In this document: piece after piece, positions 34,715-43,223 of the stretch
Numbering within the stretch: the first letter of the stretch is position 1
Layout of the letters: each line of letters begins with the position of its first letter
DNA from: Acidimicrobiaceae bacterium
GTDB lineage: Bacteria; Actinomycetota; Acidimicrobiia; Acidimicrobiales; RAAP-2
Reading direction: 5' to 3'
DNA: 64,000 nt
Assembly (NCBI GenBank): GCA_027315315.1
Contig: DAHUYG010000043.1
Location: forward strand, 1 to 64,000
The notes under the pieces: generated by a model
The model's database searches: none
What the model was told of the DNA's origin: nothing
Seen by the model: only the letters and a program-made list of their open reading frames with translations
Made by a program: the position numbers and the translations under genes

Positions 34715-37684
34715 ATGCCCTACGTCTTTGACTTCGACCACGCGCACCGTCGTCCGCCGATGGACATGAAGGACCTGCTCGGGGGCAAGGGGGCAAACCT
34801 GGCCGAGATGACCTCGGTGCTCGGGCTGCCGGTGCCCCCCGGGTTCACGATCACCACCGACGCGTGCCGGGCCTACATGGCCGAGGGTTGGCCCTCGGGC
34901 CTCGACGCCGAGGTGCGCCGGGCGCGTCGGCGCTTGGAGCGGGCGATGGGCAAGGTCATCGGCGAGCCGAGCGATCCGCTCCTTGTCTCGGTCCGCTCGG
35001 GGGCCAAGTTCTCGATGCCCGGCATGATGGACACGGTCCTCAACCTCGGCCTGAACGACGAGTCGGTGAAGGGTCTGGCCGACCAGACGAGCGACGAGCG
35101 CTTCGCCTACGACTCCTACCGGCGGTTCGTCTCCATGTACGGGCGCATCGTCTTGGACCTTCCGGGCGAGGAGTTCGACACGCTGTTCGAGGCGGCCAAG
35201 GAGAAGTCCGGCACCACCTCGGACGCCCAGGTGCCGACGGCGCTGCTGGTCGGGCTCGTCGAGGACTACAAGGCCCTCGTCCAAGCGCGCTGCGGCCACC
35301 CATTTCCCCAGGACCCCGAGGAGCAGCTGCGCGGCGCCATCGAGGCGGTGTTCCGCAGTTGGAACGGCGCCCGGGCCCGGGCCTATCGCGAGCGCGAGCA
35401 CATCGCGCACGACCTCGGGACCGCTGTCAACGTCCAGGCCATGGTCTTTGGCAACCGCGACGACCGCTCGGGGACCGGCGTGGGCTTCACCCGGGACCCG
35501 GCCACCGGGGCGAGCGGCGCATACGGCGACTTCCTCGTGAACGCGCAGGGCGAGGACGTCGTGGCCGGCATCCGCAACACCGAGCCCCTCTCGGCGCTCG
35601 AGCGGCAGTTCCCCGACGTCTACCGCCAGCTGATGGCGATCTTCTCCCGCCTCGAGCGCCACTACCGCGACATGTGCGACACGGAGTTCACGATCGAGCA
35701 GAGCCGGCTCTGGATGCTCCAGACCCGCGTCGGGAAGCGCACCGGCCGGGCCGCCTTGCGCATGGCGGTCGAGATGACCAAAGAGCGGGCCATCCGGCTC
35801 ACCAAGGCCGAGGCGGTGCAGCGCATCACCGAGGACCACCTCGAGTCGGTCCTCCACCCCCAGTTCGCCGAGGGGGCCGCGCGCAAGATCTTCGCCAAGG
35901 GACTCGGCGCGTCGCCGGGCGCCGCGGTTGGCCGGGCCTACTTCTCGGCCGACGACGCGGCGGCGGCGGCCCGCAACGGCGAGCCGGTGATCCTGGTGCG
36001 CTCGGAGACCTCGCCCGACGACGTCCACGGGATGCTGGCGTCCCAGGGGATCCTGACCGCACGCGGCGGGCTGGTGAGCCACGCCGCGGTCGTGGCCCGG
36101 GGCTGGGGCAAGCCGGCCGTCGTCGGCGCCGAGGCCCTGCGCATCGGGGACCGTTCCGTCTCGGTGGGCAACGTCAAGGTCGTCGAGGGTGACTGGCTCT
36201 CGATCGACGGGACCAACGGCACCGTCGCGCTCGGCCAGGTGCCCCTCACCGAGGCCGAGCCGAGCGAGGAGTTCCTCACGATCCTCGACTGGGCCGACCA
36301 GCTGCGCCGCGGACACCTCAAGGTCCGGACCAACGCTGACACCGGTGCCGACGCCGCCAACGCGCGGCGGTTGGGCGCCGAGGGCATCGGGCTCTGCCGG
36401 ACCGAGCACATGTTCCTGGCCGAGGACCGGCTGCCCATCGTCCGGCGGATGATCCTGGCCGACACCCCCGATGAGGAGGAGGCGGCGCTCGAGGAGCTGC
36501 GGGTCGCGCAACGGGTCGACTTCGTCGAGATCCTGGAGGCCATGGACGGCCTGCCGGTCACAGTCCGGCTCCTCGACCCGCCGCTGCACGAGTTCCTGCC
36601 CTCGACCCAGGAGCTCGCCATCAAGGAGGCGACGGTCGGACTCGACGACGAGGAACGGCGGCTCTTCGAGGCGGCCAAGTCCTGGCAGGAGGCCAATCCG
36701 ATGCTCGGCACCCGTGGGGTGCGACTCGGGGTCATCAAGCCCGGCCTCTACGCCATGCAGGTGAGCGCGCTCATGGAGGCCGCGACCCAACGGGTGAGCG
36801 AGGGCGGGCATCCGATCATCGAGGTGATGATCCCGCTCACCGTCTCGGGCCCCGAGCTCGCGCTCGCCCGCAGCTGGGTCGAGGGTGCCATCGCGGCCGA
36901 GCTCAACGCGCCCGGGCGGCGGCGCGCTCGCTCGGTGGAGGTGAGCATCGGCACGATGATCGAGACGCCCCGCGCCGCGCTGCGCGCTGGCGAGCTTGCC
37001 AAGTACGCCGAGTTCTTCTCCTTCGGGACCAACGACCTCACCCAGATGACCTTCGGGTTCAGCCGCGACGATGTCGAGGGTCGCATGATGTCCGCCTACC
37101 TCGAAGAGGGGCTCCTGCCCCGCAACCCCTTCGAGGTGGTCGACGCCCCGGGCGTGGGCGAGCTCGTCCGCATGGGGGTCGAGCGCGGGCGGGCTGTCCG
37201 ACCGGACCTCAAGATCGGCGTCTGCGGCGAGCACGGCGGTGATCCGGAGTCGATCGCCACCTTCTATTCGGCCGGACTCGACTACGTCAGCTGCTCGCCC
37301 TTCCGGGTGCCCGTGGCACGGCTCGCGGCAGCGCAGGCCGTGTTGGCCGCCGCGCCACCGGCACCGGCCCGCCGGGAGCCGGCGAGGGCGGCGAGGCGCC
37401 CCGCGGTCAAGAGGGTTCCGGCCAAGAAGACCGCCCCGGTCAAGAAGACCGCCACGGCCAAGAAGACCGCCACGGCCAAGAAGACCGCCCCGGCCAAGAA
37501 GGCTGCCACGGCCAAGAAGGCTGCCACGGCCAAGAAGACCGCCCCGGCCAAGAAGGCCGCTGCGGGCCGAGTCGCGGCCCGATCGACGGCAGCCCGGGGG
37601 AGGGCGGCGTCCGCCCGAGGAGCCAAGAAGTCGACGAAGAAGGCGTCGGGCGCCCGGGGACCAGCCAGGCGCCGGCGGGGCTAG
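34715..37684 (+). CDS. ppdK: Pyruvate phosphate dikinase with histone-H1-like Ala/Lys tail
   Basis: 989 residues; bacterial PPDK is usually near 870-890. The core is complete: N-terminal ATP-grasp domain (GGKGANLAEM; VRSGAKFSMPGMMDTVLNLG), phosphohistidine domain with GGLVSHAAVVARG (His near 456), and PEP/pyruvate barrel ending with GVCGEHGGDP (Cys near 837). It interconverts pyruvate, ATP and Pi with PEP, AMP and PPi. After residue 875 comes an extra tail of about 110 residues, almost only Ala, Lys, Arg, Pro and Thr, containing eight hexapeptides of the AKKTAP type (903-950). The tail is in frame and ends at a normal stop; it resembles histone H1 or mycobacterial HupB tails. dnaG and rpoD follow. 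Confidence 0.95.
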   Translation: MPYVFDFDHAHRRPPMDMKDLLGGKGANLAEMTSVLGLPVPPGFTITTDACRAYMAEGWPSGLDAEVRRARRRLERAMGKVIGEPSDPLLVSVRSGAKFSMPGMMDTVLNLGLNDESVKGLADQTSDERFAYDSYRRFVSMYGRIVLDLPGEEFDTLFEAAKEKSGTTSDAQVPTALLVGLVEDYKALVQARCGHPFPQDPEEQLRGAIEAVFRSWNGARARAYREREHIAHDLGTAVNVQAMVFGNRDDRSGTGVGFTRDPATGASGAYGDFLVNAQGEDVVAGIRNTEPLSALERQFPDVYRQLMAIFSRLERHYRDMCDTEFTIEQSRLWMLQTRVGKRTGRAALRMAVEMTKERAIRLTKAEAVQRITEDHLESVLHPQFAEGAARKIFAKGLGASPGAAVGRAYFSADDAAAAARNGEPVILVRSETSPDDVHGMLASQGILTARGGLVSHAAVVARGWGKPAVVGAEALRIGDRSVSVGNVKVVEGDWLSIDGTNGTVALGQVPLTEAEPSEEFLTILDWADQLRRGHLKVRTNADTGADAANARRLGAEGIGLCRTEHMFLAEDRLPIVRRMILADTPDEEEAALEELRVAQRVDFVEILEAMDGLPVTVRLLDPPLHEFLPSTQELAIKEATVGLDDEERRLFEAAKSWQEANPMLGTRGVRLGVIKPGLYAMQVSALMEAATQRVSEGGHPIIEVMIPLTVSGPELALARSWVEGAIAAELNAPGRRRARSVEVSIGTMIETPRAALRAGELAKYAEFFSFGTNDLTQMTFGFSRDDVEGRMMSAYLEEGLLPRNPFEVVDAPGVGELVRMGVERGRAVRPDLKIGVCGEHGGDPESIATFYSAGLDYVSCSPFRVPVARLAAAQAVLAAAPPAPARREPARAARRPAVKRVPAKKTAPVKKTATAKKTATAKKTAPAKKAATAKKAATAKKTAPAKKAAAGRVAARSTAARGRAASARGAKKSTKKASGARGPARRRRG
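37421..37564 (+). repeat. Eight tandem 18-bp units within ppdK
   Basis: Units start at 37421, 37439, 37457, 37475, 37493, 37511, 37529 and 37547, each close to GCCAAGAAGACCGCCACG. They encode the hexapeptides (A/V)KK(T/A)A(P/T/A). Near identity at DNA level, including third positions, suggests recent expansion by slippage, so copy number may vary between strains. Confidence 0.93.
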
Positions 37685-37713
37685 AACCGGCTCGCGCGCT
37701 CTGGACCCCGCGG

Positions 37714-37719
37714 TACGGT
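37714..37719 (+). promoter_or_regulatory. -10 element (TACGGT) for dnaG-rpoD
   Basis: TACGGT ends 6 bp before the GTG at 37726, in the 41-bp ppdK-dnaG gap. Confidence 0.45.
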
Positions 37720-37725
37720 CCGACT

Positions 37726-39612
37726 GTGGCCATCCCCGACGAAGAGGTCGCCCAGGTCCGGGCGGCCACCGACATCGTCGGGCTGATCGGCGAACACGCC
37801 GCGCTGCGCCAACAGGGGCGGCGCTGGGTCGGCCTGTGCCCGTTCCACGGTGAGAAGACCCCGTCGTTCAGCGTCAACGGTGAGGAGGGTCTCTACTACT
37901 GCTTCGGCTGCCAGGCCTCTGGCGACGCGATCAGCTTCGTGCGGGCCACCGAGATGCTCGACTTTGCCGACGCCGTCCGGCGGCTGGCCGAGCGGGCCGG
38001 CATCACGCTGCACGAGACGAGCGGACGCGGGGTCGACACGCGCTGGCGGGGCGAGATGCTCGACGCCATGGAGCGAGCGGTGGCCTGGTACCACGAGCGG
38101 CTCCTCTCCGCGCCCGACGCGGGCCCGGCGCGCGAGTACCTCCGCTCCCGTGGCTACGACGGCGACATCGTCCGCCGCTTCCGCCTCGGTTGGGCGCCCG
38201 ACGACTGGGACGCCCTCAGCACCGCGCTCAAGCTCTCCGAGCGCGTGCTCACGGCGACGGGCCTCGGCTTCGTCAACCGGCGGGGCCGACGCCAGGACGC
38301 CTTCAGGGGTCGCATCATCTTCCCGATCTGCGATCCATCGGGGCACCCGGTGGCCCTCGGGGGCAGGATCCTGCCGCCTCGGGGCGCGGCGCCCGCCGAC
38401 CCCGGGCGGGGCCCCGAGCCCAAGTACAAGAACTCCCAGGAGACCGCCATCTACTCCAAGCGGCGCACCCTCTATGGGCTCAACTGGGCGAAGAAGGACA
38501 TCGTGGCGACGGGCGAGGTTGTGGTGTGCGAGGGCTACACCGACGTCATCGGGTTCTTCCAGGCCGGCGTCGAGCGGGCCGTTGCCACGTGCGGCACGGC
38601 GTTGGCGGAGGAGCACTTCAGGCTGTTGCGCAACTTCGGGCGCCGGATCGTGCTCGCCTATGACGCCGACAGCGCGGGGGAGAGCGCGACGGCACGCGTC
38701 TATGAGTGGGAGCGCCGCCACGAGGTCGACGTGGTGGTGGCCGCGCTCCCGCCGGGTACCGACCCCGGTGAGCTCGCTTCCAAGGACCCGGCGGCCCTCG
38801 CCGAGGCGGTCCGGTCGAGCCGGCCGTTCCTTCAGTTCCGCCTGGACCGGGTGCTCCAGGCGGCGGATCTCGCGACCCCCGAGGGGCGGGCCAAGGCGGC
38901 CGACGCCGCCATCAACGTCGTGGCCGAGCACCCCGACGATCTCGTGCGGGACCAGTACGCGATGACCGTCTCGGACTGGTGCCGCCTCGACCCCGAGGTC
39001 GTGCGGCGCCGGCTGCACGAAGCGCGACGGCGGCCGCGCCGGGACGAGTCGAGGGCCCCCGAGCCGAGGAGGCGGCCGCCCGAGCGTGCCGAGGGGGCTC
39101 CGCCCGAGCCCGACGAGCGACCCGACGAGCGCCGGGTTGAGCGGCCACTCGACCCCTCGGCCCGGCCCGGTATGGAGGCCCTGCGCCTGGCGGTCCACCG
39201 GCCCGATTCGGTCGCCGACCGCCTCGAGGCGGTCCTCTTCGGCGACGAGGTCCAGCGGCGGGCCTTCGTGGCCCTCACGGAGTCCGACAGCCTCCACGAC
39301 GCCATCGACGCAGCGCCCCCGGACGTCGCCGACCTGCTCCGACGGATCGCAGTCGAAGAGCCGCTCGTCTCGGCCGACTCGCTCGGCGATCCCGGCGACG
39401 CCGTGGTCACCCAGCTCGTTCGGGAGGCCGCCCGTCGAGCCCTGGCCGAGCTGCAGGTCGAGGCCCGCACCGCCCCCTCGGGCCTCGACGGCGCACTGGC
39501 CCAAACTGCGCGCGTGAAGTTGTGGTTGGAGGAGCTGGGCGACCCTTCCGATGGCAGCGAGGCCTCGCGGCGGTTGCTAGCGTGGCTCCTCGAAAGGCGT
39601 CGGGAGGATTGA
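37726..39612 (+). CDS. dnaG: DNA primase DnaG
   Basis: 628 residues. Zinc-binding domain with C38, H41, C59 and C62 ([11 protein letters not shown] and CFGCQ), then the RNA polymerase domain ([19 protein letters not shown]) and TOPRIM core ([27 protein letters not shown]). An Arg/Pro/Glu-rich linker (about 430-475) leads to the C-terminal helicase-binding domain. It primes replication. GTG start; stop overlaps rpoD by one base (TGATG), preserving the dnaG-rpoD part of the macromolecular-synthesis operon. Confidence 0.96.
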   Translation: MAIPDEEVAQVRAATDIVGLIGEHAALRQQGRRWVGLCPFHGEKTPSFSVNGEEGLYYCFGCQASGDAISFVRATEMLDFADAVRRLAERAGITLHETSGRGVDTRWRGEMLDAMERAVAWYHERLLSAPDAGPAREYLRSRGYDGDIVRRFRLGWAPDDWDALSTALKLSERVLTATGLGFVNRRGRRQDAFRGRIIFPICDPSGHPVALGGRILPPRGAAPADPGRGPEPKYKNSQETAIYSKRRTLYGLNWAKKDIVATGEVVVCEGYTDVIGFFQAGVERAVATCGTALAEEHFRLLRNFGRRIVLAYDADSAGESATARVYEWERRHEVDVVVAALPPGTDPGELASKDPAALAEAVRSSRPFLQFRLDRVLQAADLATPEGRAKAADAAINVVAEHPDDLVRDQYAMTVSDWCRLDPEVVRRRLHEARRRPRRDESRAPEPRRRPPERAEGAPPEPDERPDERRVERPLDPSARPGMEALRLAVHRPDSVADRLEAVLFGDEVQRRAFVALTESDSLHDAIDAAPPDVADLLRRIAVEEPLVSADSLGDPGDAVVTQLVREAARRALAELQVEARTAPSGLDGALAQTARVKLWLEELGDPSDGSEASRRLLAWLLERRRED

Positions 39613-40991
39613 TGGCTGGGCGGGCCCCACGCAAGACCCCGAGCGATGCAAGGGCGTCACGGGGCACCACCCATATCAACGGATCGGCCGACGCCATGAC
39701 CCCGCTGCCAGCGGGGGTGGAACTCGCAGAGTTCGAAGCCGTGCTCCAGCGCGGCCGTGAGCGAGGCGTGCTGACACAGGACGATCTCGTCGAGGTCGTG
39801 CGTGAGGTGGAGTTGAGCCCCGAGGTGATCGACCTGCTCGTGGAGCGGGTCAGCGCAGCGGGAGTCGCCTTCGAGAGCGAGGACCAGAACGGTGTGGCCG
39901 CTGAGGATGGAGTCGAGGACCTCGACGGCAAGCGGCCGGCCCCCAAGAGGCGGCCGGTGACGAGCGCGCCGGGCGCACGGGAACCCGCCTCGGCCAACGG
40001 CACCCGCCGCGCTGCGAGGTCACGGTCCCAGTCGGGCGGGGAGTACTACGGCTCGGGGGCGGCCGAGGACCCGGTCCACACCTATTTGAAGGAGATCGGC
40101 AAGGTCGAGCTGCTGAGCGCTGAGCTCGAGGTGGAGACGGCCAAGCGTATCGAGGAGGGGCTCGCAGCGGCGGCCCGACTCGCGGCGCTCGAAGGCGTGG
40201 GCGACGGCGAGGCCGAGCCCAGCACCGACCCGGTGCGCGATCGCCGTCTCGTGCGCAAGGGACACCAGGCCAAGGAGGTCCTGATCGAGGCGAACCTGCG
40301 CCTCGTGGTCTCGATCGCGAAGCGCTACCGCAACCGGGGTCTCGCCTTCTTGGACCTCATCCAGGAGGGCAACCTCGGCCTCATGCGGGCAGTCGAGAAG
40401 TTCGACTACACGAAGGGCTTCAAGTTTTCGACGTATGCCACGTGGTGGATCCGCCAGGCCATCACCCGGGCCATCGCCGATCAGGCCCGGACGATCAGGA
40501 TTCCCGTGCACATGGTCGAGACCATCAACAAGGTCGTGTGGGCGCAGCGCCAGCTGCTCCAGGAGCTCGGACGGGAGCCGACGGCCGAGGAGATCGCGGC
40601 ACGGGTCGAATTCCCGATCGAGCGGGTCCGCGAGATCCAGCGCATCAATCAGGACACGGTCTCCCTCGAACAGCCGGTGGGTGACGAGGACGACTTCAGC
40701 CTTTCGGACCTCATCGAAGATCGCGCCGCGGTGGTTCCCGACGATGCCGCGACCAGAGCCATGCTCGACCAGGCGGTGAAGGATGCGCTCGGCTATCTCT
40801 CGCATCGCGAGCAGGACGTGGTCCGCATGCGCTTCGGGCTCGAGGACGGCAAAATCCGCACACTCGAAGAGGTCGGGAAGGCCTTCGGGGTGACCCGGGA
40901 ACGGGTTCGCCAGATCGAGTCCAAGACCCTGGCCAAGCTCCGCCGTCCCGACGCCGCGTATCTGTTGCGCGACTATCTCGAAGAGGCCTGA
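39612..40991 (+). CDS. rpoD: Primary sigma factor RpoD/SigA
   Basis: 459 residues. Region 1.1-like N-terminus ([20 protein letters not shown]), region 1.2 ([18 protein letters not shown]), region 2 with [20 protein letters not shown] and the -10-recognition segment [18 protein letters not shown], region 3, and region 4 with [19 protein letters not shown] binding the -35 box. A 100-residue low-complexity stretch separates 1.1 from 1.2, as usual in actinobacteria. The ATG at 39612 overlaps the dnaG stop; a slightly longer upstream frame inside dnaG is not used. Confidence 0.96.
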   Translation: MAGRAPRKTPSDARASRGTTHINGSADAMTPLPAGVELAEFEAVLQRGRERGVLTQDDLVEVVREVELSPEVIDLLVERVSAAGVAFESEDQNGVAAEDGVEDLDGKRPAPKRRPVTSAPGAREPASANGTRRAARSRSQSGGEYYGSGAAEDPVHTYLKEIGKVELLSAELEVETAKRIEEGLAAAARLAALEGVGDGEAEPSTDPVRDRRLVRKGHQAKEVLIEANLRLVVSIAKRYRNRGLAFLDLIQEGNLGLMRAVEKFDYTKGFKFSTYATWWIRQAITRAIADQARTIRIPVHMVETINKVVWAQRQLLQELGREPTAEEIAARVEFPIERVREIQRINQDTVSLEQPVGDEDDFSLSDLIEDRAAVVPDDAATRAMLDQAVKDALGYLSHREQDVVRMRFGLEDGKIRTLEEVGKAFGVTRERVRQIESKTLAKLRRPDAAYLLRDYLEEA

Positions 40992-41014
40992 CCCCAGGCG
41001 GCGGCAGCGGGGTC
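40990..41014 (+). terminator. Possible hairpin after rpoD
   Basis: GACCCC (40990-40995) and GGGGTC (41009-41014) form a 6-bp stem with a 13-nt GC-rich loop directly at the rpoD stop. There is no T run, so its terminator role is uncertain. Confidence 0.3.
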
Positions 41015-41020
41015 GGGTGC

Positions 41021-41026
41021 TAACGT
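41021..41026 (+). promoter_or_regulatory. -10 element (TAACGT) for tRNA-Asn
   Basis: TAACGT ends 14 bp before the mature tRNA 5' end, giving a short precursor leader. Confidence 0.45.
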
Positions 41027-41040
41027 CGGTCGCTCAACCT

Positions 41041-41112
<72 letters not shown>

Positions 41113-41354
41113 CTTTCGTCGTCCTCCGCCCTGGTCAGCGGCGTGGTCGCTCGGCCCGCCTCCCTGTTGAAGTCCGTCCTGCGCGCAGGAGTGCCGTCGG
41201 TCGTCCTTCGGTCTTCAGGCGCAGAGCCGGACAGGTCGATGGTCTCATCGCGTTGGCCAACAGAGTGCCCGTCTCTCCTCTGGAGCTCACCGTGTCCAGT
41301 TCGCATGCGGTGTCCCGAGCCATCGGGCTTCGAGCAGAGGGGCTGCTTTGGCCT

Positions 41355-41768
41355 TCAGTCGATGCTGCCGGCGGGAACCACCCACGCACTCGGCTGACCC
41401 GTCACCTTCGAGATCAGGTCGAAGTCCGCATCGTAGTGAAGCAGGATTAACCGACTCTGTTCGGCCGCGGCAGCGATCAAGAGATCGGGTATCTTTCGCC
41501 CGCGTTGGCTCCGTGAGGCGAGGAGCCGTTGCACCTGTCTGGCGCGCTGTATGTGCTCGGCGGCGGTCTCGACCAATTCGAACACCGACAGATCGGCCAT
41601 GTCCTGGTCCCATTCGCGGGTATTGCGGCTGCCATAGCCAACTTCTAGGTCGGTGATGCCGGCCCGTCCTATCCGGCCAGCCTCGGCAAGGGGGTCGACA
41701 ACGGAGCGGACTGCCGGCTCGCGCAAACGGCTGATCACACTCGAATCGATCAAGTGGGTCAGCGCCAC
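41355..41768 (-). CDS. vapC: VapC-type PIN-domain toxin ribonuclease
   Basis: 137 residues. PIN acidic residues are visible: D8 in LIDSSVISRL, E in AGITDLEVGYG, D in RKIPDLLIAAAAEQ and D in HYDADFDLI. Length and order match VapC toxins, which cleave tRNA or rRNA. It starts 10 bp inside the end of the antitoxin gene on the same strand, the standard antitoxin-first layout. Confidence 0.92.
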   Translation of the reverse strand: MALTHLIDSSVISRLREPAVRSVVDPLAEAGRIGRAGITDLEVGYGSRNTREWDQDMADLSVFELVETAAEHIQRARQVQRLLASRSQRGRKIPDLLIAAAAEQSRLILLHYDADFDLISKVTGQPSAWVVPAGSID

Positions 41769-41953
41769 GCTTGCTCACGAGGAGGTGACCCACGACGGCC
41801 CAGGCGGTCCAGAGCTGCCCGTACCCTCGAATCTCGCCCGGATCCGGCCCGTCTGAGTGCTTCGTTGACGGTCTCCTTCATGGTCGCCGTTCCGAGTTCC
41901 GCCTGGGCCGCCACGAGTGCGCTCTCATCGATGTCAACCAAGTGCTTCGACAC
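41759..41953 (-). CDS. vapB: VapB-type antitoxin (ribbon-helix-helix/Arc-like)
   Basis: 64 residues. LVDIDESALVAAQAELGTATMKETVNEALRRA is the typical actinobacterial VapB start, giving a ribbon-helix-helix DNA-binding fold; the basic C-terminus would wrap the VapC active site. GTG start with a TATACT -10 element (minus strand, 41965-41960) six bases upstream. The paired repeats over this promoter suggest autorepression by the VapBC complex. Confidence 0.88.
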   Translation of the reverse strand: MSKHLVDIDESALVAAQAELGTATMKETVNEALRRAGSGRDSRVRAALDRLGRRGSPPREQAWR

Positions 41954-41959
41954 GCCCTA

Positions 41960-41990
41960 AGTATATATGCCCTCCATTCTCGTATATCCA
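41960..41990 (-). promoter_or_regulatory. vapBC promoter with two GTATAT repeats (candidate operator)
   Basis: GTATAT occurs at 41961-41966 and 41982-41987, exactly 21 bp apart (two helical turns), in an AT-rich patch unusual for this window. It overlaps the TATACT -10 element of vapB, fitting cooperative binding by ribbon-helix-helix dimers. Confidence 0.5.
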
Positions 41991-42019
41991 CCTTTCGACA
42001 CATCCAGAGGAGCCAGGCG

Positions 42020-42046
42020 CGTTCTCCCTGAGCCTCTCGGAGAACG
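42020..42046. repeat. REP-like palindrome between vapBC and the methyltransferase
   Basis: CGTTCTCC (42020-42027) and GGAGAACG (42039-42046) are perfect 8-bp arms around an 11-nt centre that itself contains GAG/CTC. The central CCTGAGCC resembles the core of intergenic palindromic repeats common in GC-rich bacteria. No second copy was noticed in this window. Confidence 0.4.
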
Positions 42047-42116
42047 GTCGAGGGAAATCGGTCTTGGTGTTGGCGACGAGTCGATGGACTCCGACCGCCT
42101 GGCAGACTGCGACACG

Positions 42117-42968
42117 ATGGCACCGGACGAGCCGAACGATCACCGATGGGAAGACTGGACCTGGGACGAAACGGTCTTCAGGGGAACCGCCGCCTACTAC
42201 CGCAAGGGCCGTGAACCCTATTCCCGGGGCCTTGGCCAGGCCCTGGCGGAACGGATCGACCTCGCGGGTCCGAGCCGATTGCTCGATGTCGGATGTGGCC
42301 CTGGCATCGTGGCCCTCCTCTTCGCCTCGCTCTTCGAACGCGTCGTCGGCCTCGATCCGGATCCCGACATGTTGCACGAGGCCCGCCGGGTGGCGGACGA
42401 GACCCAGGTTGTCAACGCCACATGGGTGCAGATGCGGGCCGAGGATCTCCCCGGATCCTTCGGCACCTTTAGGGTCATTACCTTCGCTCAGTCCTTCCAC
42501 TGGATGGATCGCCCGCGAGTGGCGAGCGCTGCTCGCCAAATGGTCGAATCCGACGGCGCAGTCGTGCAGATCGACGTGCTCGCTGACCGCCGCCCGCCCG
42601 ATGGCCCGCATCCTGGCGTCCCGGAGGCCGCCATCGACGAACTGCGTCGTCGATGGCTCGGAACCGACAGAAGGGCTGGTCAGGGCTTTCGCAACACATC
42701 GCCAAGCGAAGAGGACGAGGTGTTTCGAGCGGCCGGGTTTGCGCCAGAGGAAATCGTGATCGTTCCCGACCGTCGAATCCTCGAACGCTCGGTCGATGAC
42801 GTAGTGGCCCGTGTGCTCTCTACTTCGTCGACGGCACCACATCTCTTCGGCGACCGTCTAGACGAGTTCGTCAACGACCTGCGCGGACTCTTGCTCTCGC
42901 ATTCGCCCGGGGGATACTTCAGTGTCGCCCTCTCCGACAACCGCCTCCTCATCCGCCGGCCGATCTGA
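42117..42968 (+). CDS. Class I SAM-dependent methyltransferase
   Basis: 283 residues from this ATG; 42084 is an alternative giving 11 more. Motif I is SRLLDVGCGPGIVALLFA near residue 54; motif II is RVVGLDPDPDMLHEAR; then RAEDLPGSFGTFRVITFAQSFHWMD (the FHW motif of methyltransferase-11-like proteins). Substrate unknown. The frame runs back to 41967, inside the vapBC operator, which argues against that start. Codon use is slightly less GC-biased than in the core genes. Confidence 0.85.
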   Translation: MAPDEPNDHRWEDWTWDETVFRGTAAYYRKGREPYSRGLGQALAERIDLAGPSRLLDVGCGPGIVALLFASLFERVVGLDPDPDMLHEARRVADETQVVNATWVQMRAEDLPGSFGTFRVITFAQSFHWMDRPRVASAARQMVESDGAVVQIDVLADRRPPDGPHPGVPEAAIDELRRRWLGTDRRAGQGFRNTSPSEEDEVFRAAGFAPEEIVIVPDRRILERSVDDVVARVLSTSSTAPHLFGDRLDEFVNDLRGLLLSHSPGGYFSVALSDNRLLIRRPI

Positions 42969-43223
42969 CTGCGCCCTCCGGCTCAAGCGTCGGTTCGAGG
43001 TCAGCCAGGTTCTCGGCACGGCTGTCTCGTGCAAACTGCCCCACAGGTCGAAGGAGGGTCGCTCGCCTCGTTGGCGGTGCACAGCGAGCCTGCCCGTCGC
43101 CTGACATGGGCATGACCACGGCACCGAGCTCTTCAGTTCATGAGATTGGATGCGCCCGTGTTGGCCAACGCTTCTGGCTCGGGCCCGAGACGACGGAACG
43201 TAGCCAGGCAACCCGTGTCGTGC

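Noticed and set aside
37421-37564. CRISPR-like array
   Set aside because: The repeats are directly adjacent 18-bp coding units with no spacers and remain in the ppdK frame.
41967-42116. Upstream extension of the methyltransferase to an ATG at 41967
   Set aside because: It would place the start inside the vapBC operator and the REP-like palindrome, and the extra 50 residues resemble no methyltransferase N-terminus.
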